From assembly GCF_014876185.1 (NCBI RefSeq), contig NZ_JADALJ010000001.1, positions 2,399,501-2,463,500 of the forward strand: a stretch of 64,000 bases of DNA, in the 5' to 3' direction. The position numbers and the translations under genes were made by a program. The stretch comes from Rufibacter sp. LB8 (GTDB lineage: Bacteria > Bacteroidota > Bacteroidia > Cytophagales > Hymenobacteraceae). Shown here piece by piece: positions 1 to 7,945 of this stretch (the stretch's first letter is position 1; each line of letters begins with the position of its first letter). Below the pieces are notes generated by a model. That model was not told where the DNA came from. It did not search any database and saw only the letters and a list, made by a program, of their open reading frames with translations.

Positions 1-219
1 AGCCGGAATCTGAATCCTGAACCGGCCCGCGGCGTCGGTGGCCAGGCCCTGGCCGGTACTTTTCTGGTACACAGACACGCCCGCAATGGGAGATTTGTCT
101 TTCTCTTTGAGCACCTGGCCGCTGATCACCAAACTTCGGGTTTGTTCTTGCCCCAGCGCCACGCTAGCCCAAAGCAGAGAACAGCACAGAAAAAGCAACA
201 GGTACAAGGTTTTCAGCAT
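1..219 (-). CDS. Partial SusC/TonB-type or other carboxypeptidase-regulatory-like secreted protein (N-terminus only)
   Basis: The reading frame starts at the ATG complementary to 217-219 and runs off the left edge of the window, so only 73 codons are visible. They encode a signal peptide (MLKTLYLLLFLCCSLLWASV, cut near ALGQE) followed by the start of a carboxypeptidase-regulatory-like beta-sandwich: VISGQVLKEKDKSPIAGVSV, then a GLATDAAGRFRI strand. In Bacteroidota this N-terminal domain precedes TonB-dependent outer-membrane receptors (SusC-like) and some other surface proteins. The receptor part is not visible, so the exact class is uncertain. It lies downstream of the terminator that closes the neighbouring lipoprotein gene and so is probably transcribed separately. 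Confidence 0.7.
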   Translation of the reverse strand, partial: MLKTLYLLLFLCCSLLWASVALGQEQTRSLVISGQVLKEKDKSPIAGVSVYQKSTGQGLATDAAGRFRIQIPA

Positions 220-242
220 AGAGACGGCGGCGCAGCGAATAT

Positions 243-281
243 AAAAACAGAAGGCTTGCCTTTATAACCGGGCAAGCCTTC
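243..281 (-). terminator. Intrinsic terminator of the 301-1110 lipoprotein gene
   Basis: A 10-bp perfect stem (AAGGCTTGCC / GGCAAGCCTT) with a 10-nt loop is followed on the minus strand by CTGTTTTTAT, which supplies the U tract. It sits just past the lipoprotein stop codon. Confidence 0.8.
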
Positions 282-300
282 AAAAGTAGCTAGAGAACGC

Positions 301-1110
301 CTAATTCTCGATTTTTATTTTGGTGTCACCAGACTTCATCTTGGTTTCATTGCCGTCTTTCTTAATCTTGGTGTTGTCTGTCTTAATTTTGGTCTCGTCG
401 CCGTCTTTCTTGATTTTCAGGTTGTCAGACTTATACTTAGACTCGTCTCCTTCATGTTTAATCTTGGTGTCGCCTATCTCCATTTTGGCCTCATCGCCGT
501 CAATCTTCATCTTTCCGCCGTTTTCCATCTTGTATTTGATGTCTGCATCATAGTATTTGGTGCGGTTGGTCTCAAAGGTCTGGTATTGTTGGGGCGTTAA
601 AAAACCGCGCATTTCCATGTCTACGTTGGAGTTGATGGATTCCATTTCTTTGTAATATCCCGCCGGGTACGAATCTGCCACGCCCACCGTGCTGGTAGAC
701 CGGGTGCTGTTCTCGCGCATGGCCATGTCATTGTCTGGCGGAATAGTGGAGCTGGCTGTGCGGCTATCGCCGTTGTCTGCGGTCATGCCGGCGCTGCGGT
801 TGGTGCTGCTGTAGCGGGTTTCCAGGTCGGCCATTTGGCGGGCGCGGTTGTAGAAAACGGTGCGCAACCGGGCTTGGGCAGCGGTGTCTAAGGTTAAGTC
901 CTGCGATACCTGGGTGGCCATGCGGTTGGCGCGTTCGCGGTACTCTGTCTCATAGTTGTAGGAAGTGGTGCTGTCATTGGTACTGCCCGCGGCATTGTCT
1001 GGCGTGCTGCTGTCGTTTTCATTGGTTTCTGTGGAGGTACCGCGGTCTTCACTACAGCTGGAGAAAACCAGGGCTCCGGCTGCCATTACCATTAAAAAAT
1101 GCTTTTTCAT
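301..1110 (-). CDS. Repeat-tailed lipoprotein of unknown function
   Basis: This 269-aa protein has a lipoprotein signal peptide with lipobox VFSSC (Cys19), then a low-complexity Ser/Thr/Asn/Asp linker. A central region (about 50-190) is rich in charged residues and contains FLTPQQYQTFE, reminiscent of periplasmic proteins with an LTPxQ helix pair (Spy/CpxP-like), but the match is weak. The C-terminal 61 residues are four near-identical 16-residue units of the form KxKxDNxKIKxDGDET, highly charged and alternating Lys with Asp/Glu. It is probably anchored to the outer or inner membrane. I do not recognise a family. The internal repeats make replication-slippage length variation likely. Confidence 0.8.
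   Translation of the reverse strand: MKKHFLMVMAAGALVFSSCSEDRGTSTETNENDSSTPDNAAGSTNDSTTSYNYETEYRERANRMATQVSQDLTLDTAAQARLRTVFYNRARQMADLETRYSSTNRSAGMTADNGDSRTASSTIPPDNDMAMRENSTRSTSTVGVADSYPAGYYKEMESINSNVDMEMRGFLTPQQYQTFETNRTKYYDADIKYKMENGGKMKIDGDEAKMEIGDTKIKHEGDESKYKSDNLKIKKDGDETKIKTDNTKIKKDGNETKMKSGDTKIKIEN
304..486 (-). repeat. Four 48-bp coding repeats (16-residue units)
   Basis: Residues 209-269 of the lipoprotein are built from units beginning KMEIGD, KYKSDN, KIKTDN and KMKSGD, the last one shortened. The unit length is constant at 16 codons. Confidence 0.85.
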
Positions 1111-1264
1111 ATGCTTTCTGCTTTCAGTTTAACATGTACCGGCCGCGCGTTGCAAAGGCAGCCTCCCATACGTACGTATTGCCAGACACCATGTTCCCGT
1201 TGGGTTGTACTTTAAAAAGACGCCGGAAAGCCCAGAGTTCTGCAAAATCAGCCTGTGACAAAAA

Positions 1265-1314
1265 AATTCCTGTTTTCGGGCTCATTTCTGAAAATGAGCC
1301 CGAAAACAGGAATT
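1265..1314. repeat. P element (dispersed palindrome), near-perfect copy
   Basis: Two 23-bp perfectly complementary arms, reading outward-in AATTCCTGTTTTCGGGCTC then ATTT, are separated by the loop CTGA. This is the most symmetrical copy of a family with more than thirty members in the window. The core is TTTTCGGGCTCATTT, a 4-5 nt loop, AAATGAGCCCGAAAA, usually bordered by CCG...CGGAAA. It lies between the 301-1110 gene and the phosphoesterase gene. Confidence 0.95.
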
Positions 1315-1365
1315 GCACCAACGGCTGTAAAAAAATCTAGCCGCTGCTTAACTTTTACAGCCTTG

Positions 1366-2595
1366 TTACCCGCGCTTGAACTCAAACACCGTGATCTCTG
1401 GCAAGAACCCCACGCGACCATGGTAGCCAATGAAACCCAGGCCCACATTCACGTACAGGTACTGCTTGCCTTTCTTATATAAGCCAGACCATTGCTTGTA
1501 CACATACTGCACCGGGCTCCACTTGAACCCGGGTATGTTCACGCCAAACTGCATGCCATGCGTGTGCCCCGACAAGGTAAGGTCAATGTCTGGGTACTTC
1601 TGGTTCACCTCGCCGTCCCAGTGCGATGGGTCATGCGACAGCAGCACTTTGAACGGGTATTGCTCCGTACCTGCGTAGGCTTTAGACAGAATACCATATT
1701 TTGGGAAGTTCATGCGGTGGCCCCAGTTCTCCACGCCTAGTAGCGCAATTTTCTGGCCGTCGCGCTCCAGCACGCGGTGTTCGTTCAGGAGCAAGTCAAA
1801 GCCGGCGCGGCGTTGGTGGCTCTTCAGGTCGTCAATGTTCTTCTTGCGGGCCTCGGGGCTGGGCCATTGCACATAATCGCCGTAGTCATGGTTGCCCAAG
1901 ATGGAGTACACCCCGCTGGGTGCTTTGATCTGGGCCAGAATGGGCACGTACGGTTCCACTTCAGTGGCCATGTTGTTGACCATGTCCCCGGTGAACACCA
2001 CCACGTCAGCGGCCTGTTTGTTGATCAAGGCTACTGCTTCCTGCAAGGGTTCGCCTGAGTAAAAACTACCCGCGTGCATGTCTGTGATCTGCAGCAGCTT
2101 GAACCCGTCAAAGGCGGGCGGCAGGTTAGGGAACTTGAGGGTTACTTTCTTCACCTGGTAGGCATATGCGCCCTTCACCATGCCCCACAGCATGGTCCCC
2201 AACGGAATAGCCCCCACCACCAGCGCCAACTGGCTCATGAATTTATGCCGTGACAAATCGAACTTCGGTTTTTCCGGTGCGCGCATGGCGTTTGACAGCC
2301 ATTGGCCCATTCTCACCAAATCATCCAGGAACAGAAACAGCACCACCACCAACTTGGAGACGAACAGGATGAACAGCACGTTGGCCACCTGCATGCGCAC
2401 CGGGTTGGGCGCGGTGCCCCGGGTCAACAAAGCCAGCAACAAAGTACCCAAGGTGAACAGACTGATGCCCCAATACAGGAAGTACACCACTTTTCTGGCC
2501 ATGGGCGACATGCCCCCCGCCACCGTCCGGATGGCCTGGAAGACATATAAATCAATCAGGAAGACAACTACTAAGGTAAGGATCAGACGAATCAT
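1366..2595 (-). CDS. Membrane-anchored calcineurin-like metallophosphoesterase (YkuE/YaeI type)
   Basis: The 409-aa protein has about four N-terminal hydrophobic segments (residues 2-25, 35-58, 70-92, 120-142), then a metallophosphoesterase domain. The metal-binding motifs are all visible: TDMH (171-174), GD (203-204), GNHD (234-237), a histidine at 321 and GHTHG (343-347). This arrangement matches the YkuE/YaeI-like family, which includes phosphodiesterases acting on membrane lipids such as UDP-2,3-diacylglucosamine-like substrates; the actual substrate is not known here. It is monocistronic, with a P element on its 3' side, and divergent from radC. Confidence 0.9.
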   Translation of the reverse strand: MIRLILTLVVVFLIDLYVFQAIRTVAGGMSPMARKVVYFLYWGISLFTLGTLLLALLTRGTAPNPVRMQVANVLFILFVSKLVVVLFLFLDDLVRMGQWLSNAMRAPEKPKFDLSRHKFMSQLALVVGAIPLGTMLWGMVKGAYAYQVKKVTLKFPNLPPAFDGFKLLQITDMHAGSFYSGEPLQEAVALINKQAADVVVFTGDMVNNMATEVEPYVPILAQIKAPSGVYSILGNHDYGDYVQWPSPEARKKNIDDLKSHQRRAGFDLLLNEHRVLERDGQKIALLGVENWGHRMNFPKYGILSKAYAGTEQYPFKVLLSHDPSHWDGEVNQKYPDIDLTLSGHTHGMQFGVNIPGFKWSPVQYVYKQWSGLYKKGKQYLYVNVGLGFIGYHGRVGFLPEITVFEFKRG

Positions 2596-2802
2596 TTTTC
2601 TTTTTACAACAAGGGCGTGGGCCAGATTTCAGGAGGCTGCTCCGCTGAACATTCAGCAAGAGGCCTTCCGTTCACGGCCGAAGATAATTTGCTACAACGT
2701 GGGGTGTACGGGAAATTGTACGCCTCTGGTGAACTATTTCAGGGGCGCGGGGCTTGTAGGTTCAATTTTATTTCAGAATTAAGCCCGTAAACCCTTCACC
2801 GT

Positions 2803-3507
2803 ATGTCAGTTGTGTATGCCGCCGCGCCGCTCACCATTAAATCCTGGGCCGAGGAAGACCGCCCCAGGGAGAAACTCCTGCTCAAAGGCCGCGCCGCCCT
2901 CTCAGACGCCGAATTAATTGGCATTCTCATTGGCTCCGGCACGCCCAAACTCAGCGCTGTAGACGTGGCCAAACTAATCTTAAGCGCCGTGGACCATGAC
3001 CTCAACGCCCTGGCCCGCCTCACCGTAAAGGAACTGCAGAAGCACAAAGGTATTGGTGAAGCCAAGGCCATCTCCATTGTGGCCGCCCTGGAACTGGGCC
3101 GAAGACGCAAAGAAGCCGCGCCCGCCGTCAAAACCCGCATCACCTGCTCCACTGACATTTACGACTACATCAAGCCGCACCTGCTGGACTTGCCCCACGA
3201 GGAATTCTGGATCATCTTGCTCAACCGCGCCAACACCATCATGAAGAAGATCCAGATCAGCAGCGGCGGCGTGGCCGGCACCGTGGCCGACCCCAAACTC
3301 ATTTTCAAGCACGCCCTGGAAAACCTGGCCAGCGCCATCATTCTGGTGCACAACCATCCTTCGGGCCAACTCAAACCCAGCGCCGCCGATATTTCCCTGA
3401 CCAAAAAACTCCAGGAAGCCGGAAAGGTTTTGGACTTGCCTATTTTGGACCACTTGATTTTCACGGATAGCAGTTATTATAGCTTCGCCGATGAAGACCT
3501 TTTGTAA
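2803..3507 (+). CDS. radC: RadC / UPF0758 JAB-domain protein
   Basis: The 234-aa protein has an N-terminal helix-hairpin-helix-like region (about 20-100, HKGIGEAKA at 81-89) and a C-terminal JAB/MPN metalloprotease-fold domain. The JAMM-type motif is visible as HNHPSG (183-188) followed by a conserved Asp (196). Members were first linked to DNA repair, but the molecular activity remains unsettled. It is a single gene with its own terminator, and the length is typical for the family. Confidence 0.95.
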   Translation: MSVVYAAAPLTIKSWAEEDRPREKLLLKGRAALSDAELIGILIGSGTPKLSAVDVAKLILSAVDHDLNALARLTVKELQKHKGIGEAKAISIVAALELGRRRKEAAPAVKTRITCSTDIYDYIKPHLLDLPHEEFWIILLNRANTIMKKIQISSGGVAGTVADPKLIFKHALENLASAIILVHNHPSGQLKPSAADISLTKKLQEAGKVLDLPILDHLIFTDSSYYSFADEDLL

Positions 3508-3540
3508 TTGTTGATTGTTCATTGTTGATTGTTTTTTTTG

Positions 3541-3573
3541 CAAGGCCGATGTGGGGTGACATCGGCCTTTTGC
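3541..3573 (+). terminator. Intrinsic terminator of radC
   Basis: The stem AAGGCCGATGT...ACATCGGCCTT is followed by TTGCG and then directly by a degenerate P element, so two hairpins stand in tandem. Confidence 0.8.
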
Positions 3574-3613
3574 GTTTTCGGGCTCTGGATTGGAAATGGA
3601 GCAGAAAACGGGA
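3574..3613. repeat. P element, degenerate subtype
   Basis: It reads CGTTTTCGGGCTCTGGATTGG followed by AAATGGAGCAGAAAACGG. The loop-proximal ATTT is replaced by a longer spacer, defining a second subtype also seen at 3727, 10088, 12095, 12290, 56215 and 56373. Confidence 0.75.
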
Positions 3614-3625
3614 AAAGGCGGAGAA

Positions 3626-3663
3626 ACTCGTAGGAGCTGCGCACACTACAGGTCTTTTGAGCA
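3626..3663 (+). repeat. RAYT-linked hairpin A, solo copy
   Basis: The sequence ACTCGTAGGAGCTGCGCACA followed by CTACAGGTCTTTTGAGCA matches the outermost hairpin of the left array of the RAYT element at 59411 in the same orientation. Confidence 0.8.
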
Positions 3664-3685
3664 GGCGTTTGTCGGGTCCTCAACC

Positions 3686-3714
3686 GTAGAGACAAGGCAC
3701 TGCCTTGTCTCTAC
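3686..3714. repeat. Family T hairpin (GTAGAGACAAGG)
   Basis: This 29-bp near-perfect palindrome has arms GTAGAGACAAGGCA and TGCCTTGTCTCTAC. Related copies lie at 12335, 41460, 56174 and 56328. Confidence 0.85.
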
Positions 3715-3726
3715 CACGCATTGCCC

Positions 3727-3763
3727 AGTTTCGCCTCCATTTCCAAAACAGAGCCCGAAAACG
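3727..3763. repeat. P element, degenerate subtype, reverse orientation
   Basis: AGTTTCGCCTCCATTTCC...AGAGCCCGAAAAC is the reverse-complement form of the subtype at 3574, so the two copies together with elements A and T form a composite inverted cluster. Confidence 0.7.
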
Positions 3764-3767
3764 TTCT

Positions 3768-3800
3768 AGACCTCACAGGTTTTGGAAACCTGTGAGGTCT
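3768..3800. repeat. Perfect 15-bp palindrome
   Basis: The arms AGACCTCACAGGTTT and AAACCTGTGAGGTCT flank a 3-nt loop. There is no U tract and no gene immediately upstream, so it is listed as a repeat and not as a terminator. Confidence 0.8.
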
Positions 3801-3832
3801 TACCTGGCAGACTGCGCTTGAACCCGCACCTT

Positions 3833-4085
3833 TTCCAGCCTTTCCATCGAGCGCCTCGCGGGTTGGCCTTGTATGGCAGAAGCTAAATGCAGACAGCGGT
3901 TATGGCCAAGACGGGCAGTGCGAGAGGGGAAGGCGGGGCCTCGCGGCCGTGAGCGCTCGGAGCCCGGCTATGCAAAAGGCCGTCTTGTAGAACTCAGGAG
4001 TAAGCGATCATTTGGAAGGAAGGCAAATGGCGTGCACAAAAGATGAATGAACCGCAGATTTGGTCGTTGGTGATAACAACAACGG
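3833..4085 (+). repeat. Long structured repeat, copy 1 (homologous to 56467-56720)
   Basis: About 250 bp align over their whole length with the copy at 56467, in the same orientation, most strongly in the first 200 bp (from CCAGCCTTTCCATCGAGCGC to GCCGTCTTGTAGAACTCAGG). Predicted folding features include CAAGACGG pairing with CCGTCTTG about 80 nt later, enclosing GC-rich hairpins. No convincing protein is conserved: frames differ in stops between the copies. It could be a MITE-like element or the gene of a structured RNA. Confidence 0.75.
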
Positions 4086-4137
4086 CGTAGAATTATCTGC
4101 ACTACTATAAAAATTGCGAAAAGGAAAGAAAGAATCT

Positions 4138-4250
4138 TCGTTAGATCCTTCTACAGGCTCAGGATGACCGTTTTTGTATTTCGGTTAAAGAATACTCAGG
4201 ATGACCGGTTAGGCTCTCACAGCAAGAATGCTCAGGATGACCGTTTTGGG
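4138..4250 (+). repeat. Family D repeats (CTCAGGATGACCG units)
   Basis: A unit CTTCGTTAGATCCTTCTACA plus GGCTCAGGATGACCG is followed by two shorter ATACTCAGGATGACCG / ATGCTCAGGATGACCG units. They keep one frame open and so extend the following gene's reading frame artificially. The same unit follows the second long repeat at 56817. Confidence 0.75.
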
Positions 4251-4352
4251 TTTTCAGCTAACGAATACTTAGAATCACATAATCCCCCCCCTTTAACAAA
4301 CCCCAACGTCATATCAATTTCTTTCCGACCTTTGCCCGTCAATTGGCAAACC

Positions 4353-4955
4353 ATGAAAAGAATTAAATACGTCATCTTCTTCGGGCTCCTGGTCATCTTC
4401 GGATATTTGGTAAAGGACCTGTTCTATAATGATGAAAGCTACAACCAGGCCCTTCTGAAATTCCGCGAGAGCAAAGACCTCTCCTTCTCCAGCGTGACCC
4501 GCTCGCCGCTGCCAGATTCTTTACGCCGCCTGTTCCGGAAACTCACCTACTACGACCCCACCCGCGATTACGAAGTCACCGCAGATTTTCTACCGGAGGA
4601 ACGCGCAGAGCCCGTATCCATGCCCATGACCACCGGTACCAAAGAGCCCTACTTCATCAAAGGCAAAGCCGAATTTGAGCTGGATGGAAACACCCACACG
4701 CTCACGCTGTACCAAAAAGCCGGAGCCGCTTCAGACACTTTGTTCATTCCGTTCACAGACCAGACCAACGGGTTCGAGACCTACGGCGGCGGCCGCTACC
4801 TAGACGCCATCCCCAACGGCAAAACCATTGTGCTGGACTTCAACAAGGCCTATAACCCGTTCTGCGCCTATAACCCGGCCTTCGCGTGCCCCATGCCCCC
4901 GGCAGAAAACCGCTTGAAAGTAAAAATCCCAGCGGGCGAGAAGGAGTTCAAATAA
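4353..4955 (+). CDS. DUF1684 family protein, membrane-anchored
   Basis: I place the start at the ATG of MKRIKYVIFF (4353), because the 63 codons upstream in the same frame translate family D repeats. The 200-aa product has one N-terminal hydrophobic segment (about 5-20) and then the DUF1684 domain. Recognisable blocks are YYDPTRDYEVTADF, FELDGNTHTLTLYQK, FTDQTNGFETYGGGRYLD and the Cys-containing NPFCAYNPAFACPMPPAENR near the C-terminus. The family is found mainly in Bacteroidota and Actinobacteria and has no established function. The two close cysteines could bind a metal or form a disulfide, which is speculation. It stands alone. Confidence 0.85.
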   Translation: MKRIKYVIFFGLLVIFGYLVKDLFYNDESYNQALLKFRESKDLSFSSVTRSPLPDSLRRLFRKLTYYDPTRDYEVTADFLPEERAEPVSMPMTTGTKEPYFIKGKAEFELDGNTHTLTLYQKAGAASDTLFIPFTDQTNGFETYGGGRYLDAIPNGKTIVLDFNKAYNPFCAYNPAFACPMPPAENRLKVKIPAGEKEFK

Positions 4956-4975
4956 TCCTGCGTTTGTAAAACCGC

Positions 4976-5020
4976 TGACTCAAAAGACCTCGTAGCGTCC
5001 GGAGGACCTGCGAGCGTCTG
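4976..5020 (-). repeat. RAYT-linked hairpin A, solo copy, reverse orientation
   Basis: CTCAAAAGACCTCGTAGCGT...GACCTGCGAGCGTC matches the right-end hairpin A' of the RAYT element (60246). Confidence 0.75.
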
Positions 5021-5028
5021 CGCCAAGC

Positions 5029-5068
5029 CGTTTTCGGCTTCATTTCCAGAATTGAGGCCGAAAACGGA
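5029..5068. repeat. P element upstream of pheT
   Basis: CGTTTTCGGCTTCATTTCC and GAATTGAGGCCGAAAACG form the imperfect hairpin; it directly precedes a family L hairpin. Confidence 0.85.
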
Positions 5069-5075
5069 AAATCCA

Positions 5076-5112
5076 CTCCCCTCTCCGTGGGAGAGGGGCC
5101 GGGGGTGAGGTC
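5076..5112. repeat. Family L hairpin (CCCCTCTCC)
   Basis: CTCCCCTCTCCGTGGGAGAG followed by GGGCCGGGGGTGAGG. Similar CCTCTCC/GGAGAGG hairpins recur at 10441, 41408, 41544, 56041, 56426, 63125, 63511 and 63597 in both orientations. Confidence 0.8.
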
Positions 5113-5153
5113 ATAAAAATTCCCCCGGCAGCACCATGTTTACCAGTTTTTGG

Positions 5154-5161
5154 TAATTTTG
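5154..5161 (+). promoter_or_regulatory. Candidate -7 box of pheT
   Basis: TAATTTTG matches the Bacteroidota TAnnTTTG consensus and would give a leader of about 60 nt before the pheT ATG. No good TTG -33 partner is visible at the usual distance. Confidence 0.35.
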
Positions 5162-5226
5162 AAAATTGTAGTCCAGAAATGGCCGTCTAGCGCGGCACAG
5201 GCTGCACCCGTAACCCACAGAACACC

Positions 5227-7641
5227 ATGCGCATATCATTAGATTGGCTCAAGACTTTAATTACCATAGATAAACCCGCCTTAGAAGTAGGCAAACTCCT
5301 CACCGATGCCGGTCTAGAGGTGGAAGGCATTGACACCGTGGAAGTAGTGCCCGGCGGACTGAAAGGCATGGTCATTGGCCAGGTGCTCACCTGCGCTAAG
5401 CACCCAGACGCCGACAAACTGAGCGTGACCACCGTAGACATTGGCGAAGCCGAGCCCAAGCACATTGTCTGCGGCGCGCCCAACGTGGCGGCGGGCCAGA
5501 AAGTGGTGGTGGCCACCGTGGGCGCTACCCTGTACCCGGCGGGCGGCGAACCTTTTCAAATCAAGAAATCGAAAATACGCGGCGCGCTGTCTGAAGGCAT
5601 GATTTGCGCCGAAGATGAAATTGGCTTGGGAACCGACCACGACGGAATTTTGGTGCTGGACACCGATTTACCCAACGGAACCCCGGCTGCGGACTATTTC
5701 GGGCTGGCGTCTGACGAGGTGTTTGAGATTGGCTTGACGCCTAACCGCGCAGATGCAGCCTCCCACTTGGGCGTGGCCCGCGACTTGCAGGCATTGCTGA
5801 AAACACCGTACCAACTGCCAGATTTGAGCGGTTTCAACGTGGCCAATACCAATCTGCCTATTTCAGTTGAGATTGAGAATACAGAGGCTTGTCCGCGTTA
5901 TGCGGGCGTGACCATCTCTGGTGTAAAAGTGCAGGAGTCGCCCAAGTGGTTGCAGCAGCGGTTAAGGGCCATTGGTTTGTCACCTATTAACAATGTGGTA
6001 GACGTGACCAATTACGTGCTGCATGAACTGGGGCAACCGTTGCATGCGTTTGACGCGGCCAAAATCAAAGGCGGTAAAATCATTGTGAAAAACGCTTCTG
6101 AAGGAGCCAAGTTCACCACCTTAGACAGCATTGAACGCACGTTGCGCGCTGAAGATTTAACCATCAGCAACGCCGAGGAGCCTATGGTCTTGGCCGGTGT
6201 GTTCGGCGGGTTGAACTCCGGTGTAACGGCTGAGACGCAGAATATCTTTTTGGAAAGCGCTTACTTCTCCCCAGCCGGCATCCGGAAAACGAGCCAGACG
6301 CACGGGATTAAGACAGATTCTTCGTTCCGGTTTGAGCGCGGCACCGACCCTAACATGGTCATCACGGCTTTGAAACGGGCAGCGCTGTTGATTCAGGAAG
6401 TAGCCGGGGGCGAAATTTCGTCGGAGATTGTAGACGTGTACCCAACGCCGGTGCAGCCAACGCAAATCAGAGTAAGCTACGCGAAGGTACACCAACTGAT
6501 TGGTCAGCATATCGGCGAAGCCAGAATCAAAGAAATTCTCACGGATTTAGGCATTGAAATAGCCGAGGAAACCGCAGAGGATTTATTGCTGACTATTCCG
6601 GCGTATAAAGTAGATGTGACCCGTGAGGCCGATGTGGTGGAGGAAGTGCTTCGTATTTACGGGTACAACAACATCACGCTGAGCGACAATCTGGCGGCTA
6701 GTTATTTGGCGCAGTTCCCCAACCCAGACCCAGAGGTAATCACCAAGCGCGTGGCAGACGCGTTGGCCGCCAACGGTTTCCTGGAAATCATCACCAACTC
6801 GCTCACCAACTCCAATTACTACAAAGACGCCGAAGGCAATACGCCGCCGGAACTGGTGCCTATCCTGAACTACAATTCAGAAGATTTAGATGCCATGCGT
6901 TTGACCTTGGTGTATTCTGGCTTGGAAGTTTTGCGCCACAACATCAACCGACGCCAGCGCGACCTCAAAGTGTTTGAGATTGGCAAAGTGTACCGCAAAG
7001 ACGGCGAGAAATTCAAGGAGAATAATTTCTTAGCACTTTTCCAAACGGGCAACCAAGCCGCCGAAAGCTGGCAGCAGGCCACGGCGAAGGCGAGCTTCCA
7101 TGATTTAGCCGGACAAGTGCAACAGGTACTTACGCTGTGCCGTCAGCCGAACTATACCACCAAGCCTACCGAGCATCCTTATTTAGCCGGTGGCGTGACG
7201 TACCAGAAAGGCGACGTGGTCTTGGGCCATATCGGGTTGCTGAAGGAAAGTGTGTGCAAGCAGATAGACGTAAAAGAACCCGTTTGGTACGCCGAGCTGA
7301 ACTGGGATTACCTGCTGCGCAACTACAAAAACAAGTTGGTGTTCTCTGAACTGTCTAAATTCCCGGAGGTGCGCCGCGATTTGTCTTTGGTGGTGGAAAA
7401 AAGTGTATCTTTTGACCAGATTAAACAAGTGGCCCAGCGCGTGGAGCGCAAACTGCTGCAAGACGTGAACGTGTTTGACGTGTATGAAGGCGACAAGATT
7501 GAAGCCGGCAAGAAAGCCATCGCCATCAGCTTCACGTTGCAAGACCAGAACCAAACGCTCACCGACAAAGTGATTGATGCCACCATGGGGCGTTTGATGC
7601 AACAGTTTGAGCACCAGCTAGGAGCCGTTATCAGGAAATAA
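5227..7641 (+). CDS. pheT: Phenylalanine-tRNA ligase beta subunit
   Basis: The 804-aa protein is full length for bacterial PheT. It carries the N-terminal tRNA-binding OB fold (about 40-150, GLKGMVIGQVL and HPDADKLSV), the B3/B4 editing domain (RFERGTDPNM region near 366), B5 (VDVTREADVVEEVLRIYGYN), the inactive synthetase-like domain and a C-terminal ferredoxin-fold anticodon-binding domain (KFPEVRRDLSLVV). It partners with PheS, which is not in the window, to charge tRNA-Phe. The next gene starts one base after its stop codon, indicating cotranscription with the coiled-coil gene and probably zapA and rny. Confidence 0.98.
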   Translation: MRISLDWLKTLITIDKPALEVGKLLTDAGLEVEGIDTVEVVPGGLKGMVIGQVLTCAKHPDADKLSVTTVDIGEAEPKHIVCGAPNVAAGQKVVVATVGATLYPAGGEPFQIKKSKIRGALSEGMICAEDEIGLGTDHDGILVLDTDLPNGTPAADYFGLASDEVFEIGLTPNRADAASHLGVARDLQALLKTPYQLPDLSGFNVANTNLPISVEIENTEACPRYAGVTISGVKVQESPKWLQQRLRAIGLSPINNVVDVTNYVLHELGQPLHAFDAAKIKGGKIIVKNASEGAKFTTLDSIERTLRAEDLTISNAEEPMVLAGVFGGLNSGVTAETQNIFLESAYFSPAGIRKTSQTHGIKTDSSFRFERGTDPNMVITALKRAALLIQEVAGGEISSEIVDVYPTPVQPTQIRVSYAKVHQLIGQHIGEARIKEILTDLGIEIAEETAEDLLLTIPAYKVDVTREADVVEEVLRIYGYNNITLSDNLAASYLAQFPNPDPEVITKRVADALAANGFLEIITNSLTNSNYYKDAEGNTPPELVPILNYNSEDLDAMRLTLVYSGLEVLRHNINRRQRDLKVFEIGKVYRKDGEKFKENNFLALFQTGNQAAESWQQATAKASFHDLAGQVQQVLTLCRQPNYTTKPTEHPYLAGGVTYQKGDVVLGHIGLLKESVCKQIDVKEPVWYAELNWDYLLRNYKNKLVFSELSKFPEVRRDLSLVVEKSVSFDQIKQVAQRVERKLLQDVNVFDVYEGDKIEAGKKAIAISFTLQDQNQTLTDKVIDATMGRLMQQFEHQLGAVIRK

Positions 7642-7642
7642 G

Positions 7643-7939
7643 ATGCCCAACAAAAGCTACCTTAACCAAATACAGGCCATTGAGGGCAAAGTGCACCAGT
7701 TGGTACAGCAGTACCAGGCGGGCAAAGAACGGCTATTGGCGGCCCAGCAGGAAATTGCGCGGCTGCAGCAGGTCATTCAGGAGAAGGACGCGGAGATAAA
7801 AAATTTTCAGAATCAAGATAATATTAGTAAAATTGTACAAACCATAGCAGTAGACACTACTAATTCAACGGAGTTGAAGCTGAAGATAAACGAGTACTTG
7901 CGCGAGATTGACAAGTGCATCGCTTATTTACGGGAATAG
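7643..7939 (+). CDS. Small coiled-coil protein encoded between pheT and zapA
   Basis: The 98-aa product is almost wholly helical. A coiled coil spans about residues 10-55 (GKVHQLVQQYQAGKERLLA, then ARLQQVIQEKDAEIKNF), followed by a short C-terminal helical part ending in KINEYLREIDKCIAYLRE. It starts one base after pheT. A small coiled-coil gene at this place next to zapA is common in Cytophagales; a role in division together with ZapA is suggested by position only. No catalytic motif is present. Confidence 0.85.
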   Translation: MPNKSYLNQIQAIEGKVHQLVQQYQAGKERLLAAQQEIARLQQVIQEKDAEIKNFQNQDNISKIVQTIAVDTTNSTELKLKINEYLREIDKCIAYLRE

Positions 7940-7945
7940 AAGAAC

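Noticed and set aside
2180..2782. Plus-strand open frame of 200 codons antisense to the phosphoesterase
   Set aside because: It lies mostly opposite a convincing gene, has no family features, and its composition is that of a shadow frame.
3833..4085. Possible small protein in the long structured repeat (frame with RAAREGKAGPRGRE in copy 2)
   Set aside because: The frame is not preserved in copy 1, which has different stops, whereas the RNA-like pairing is preserved.
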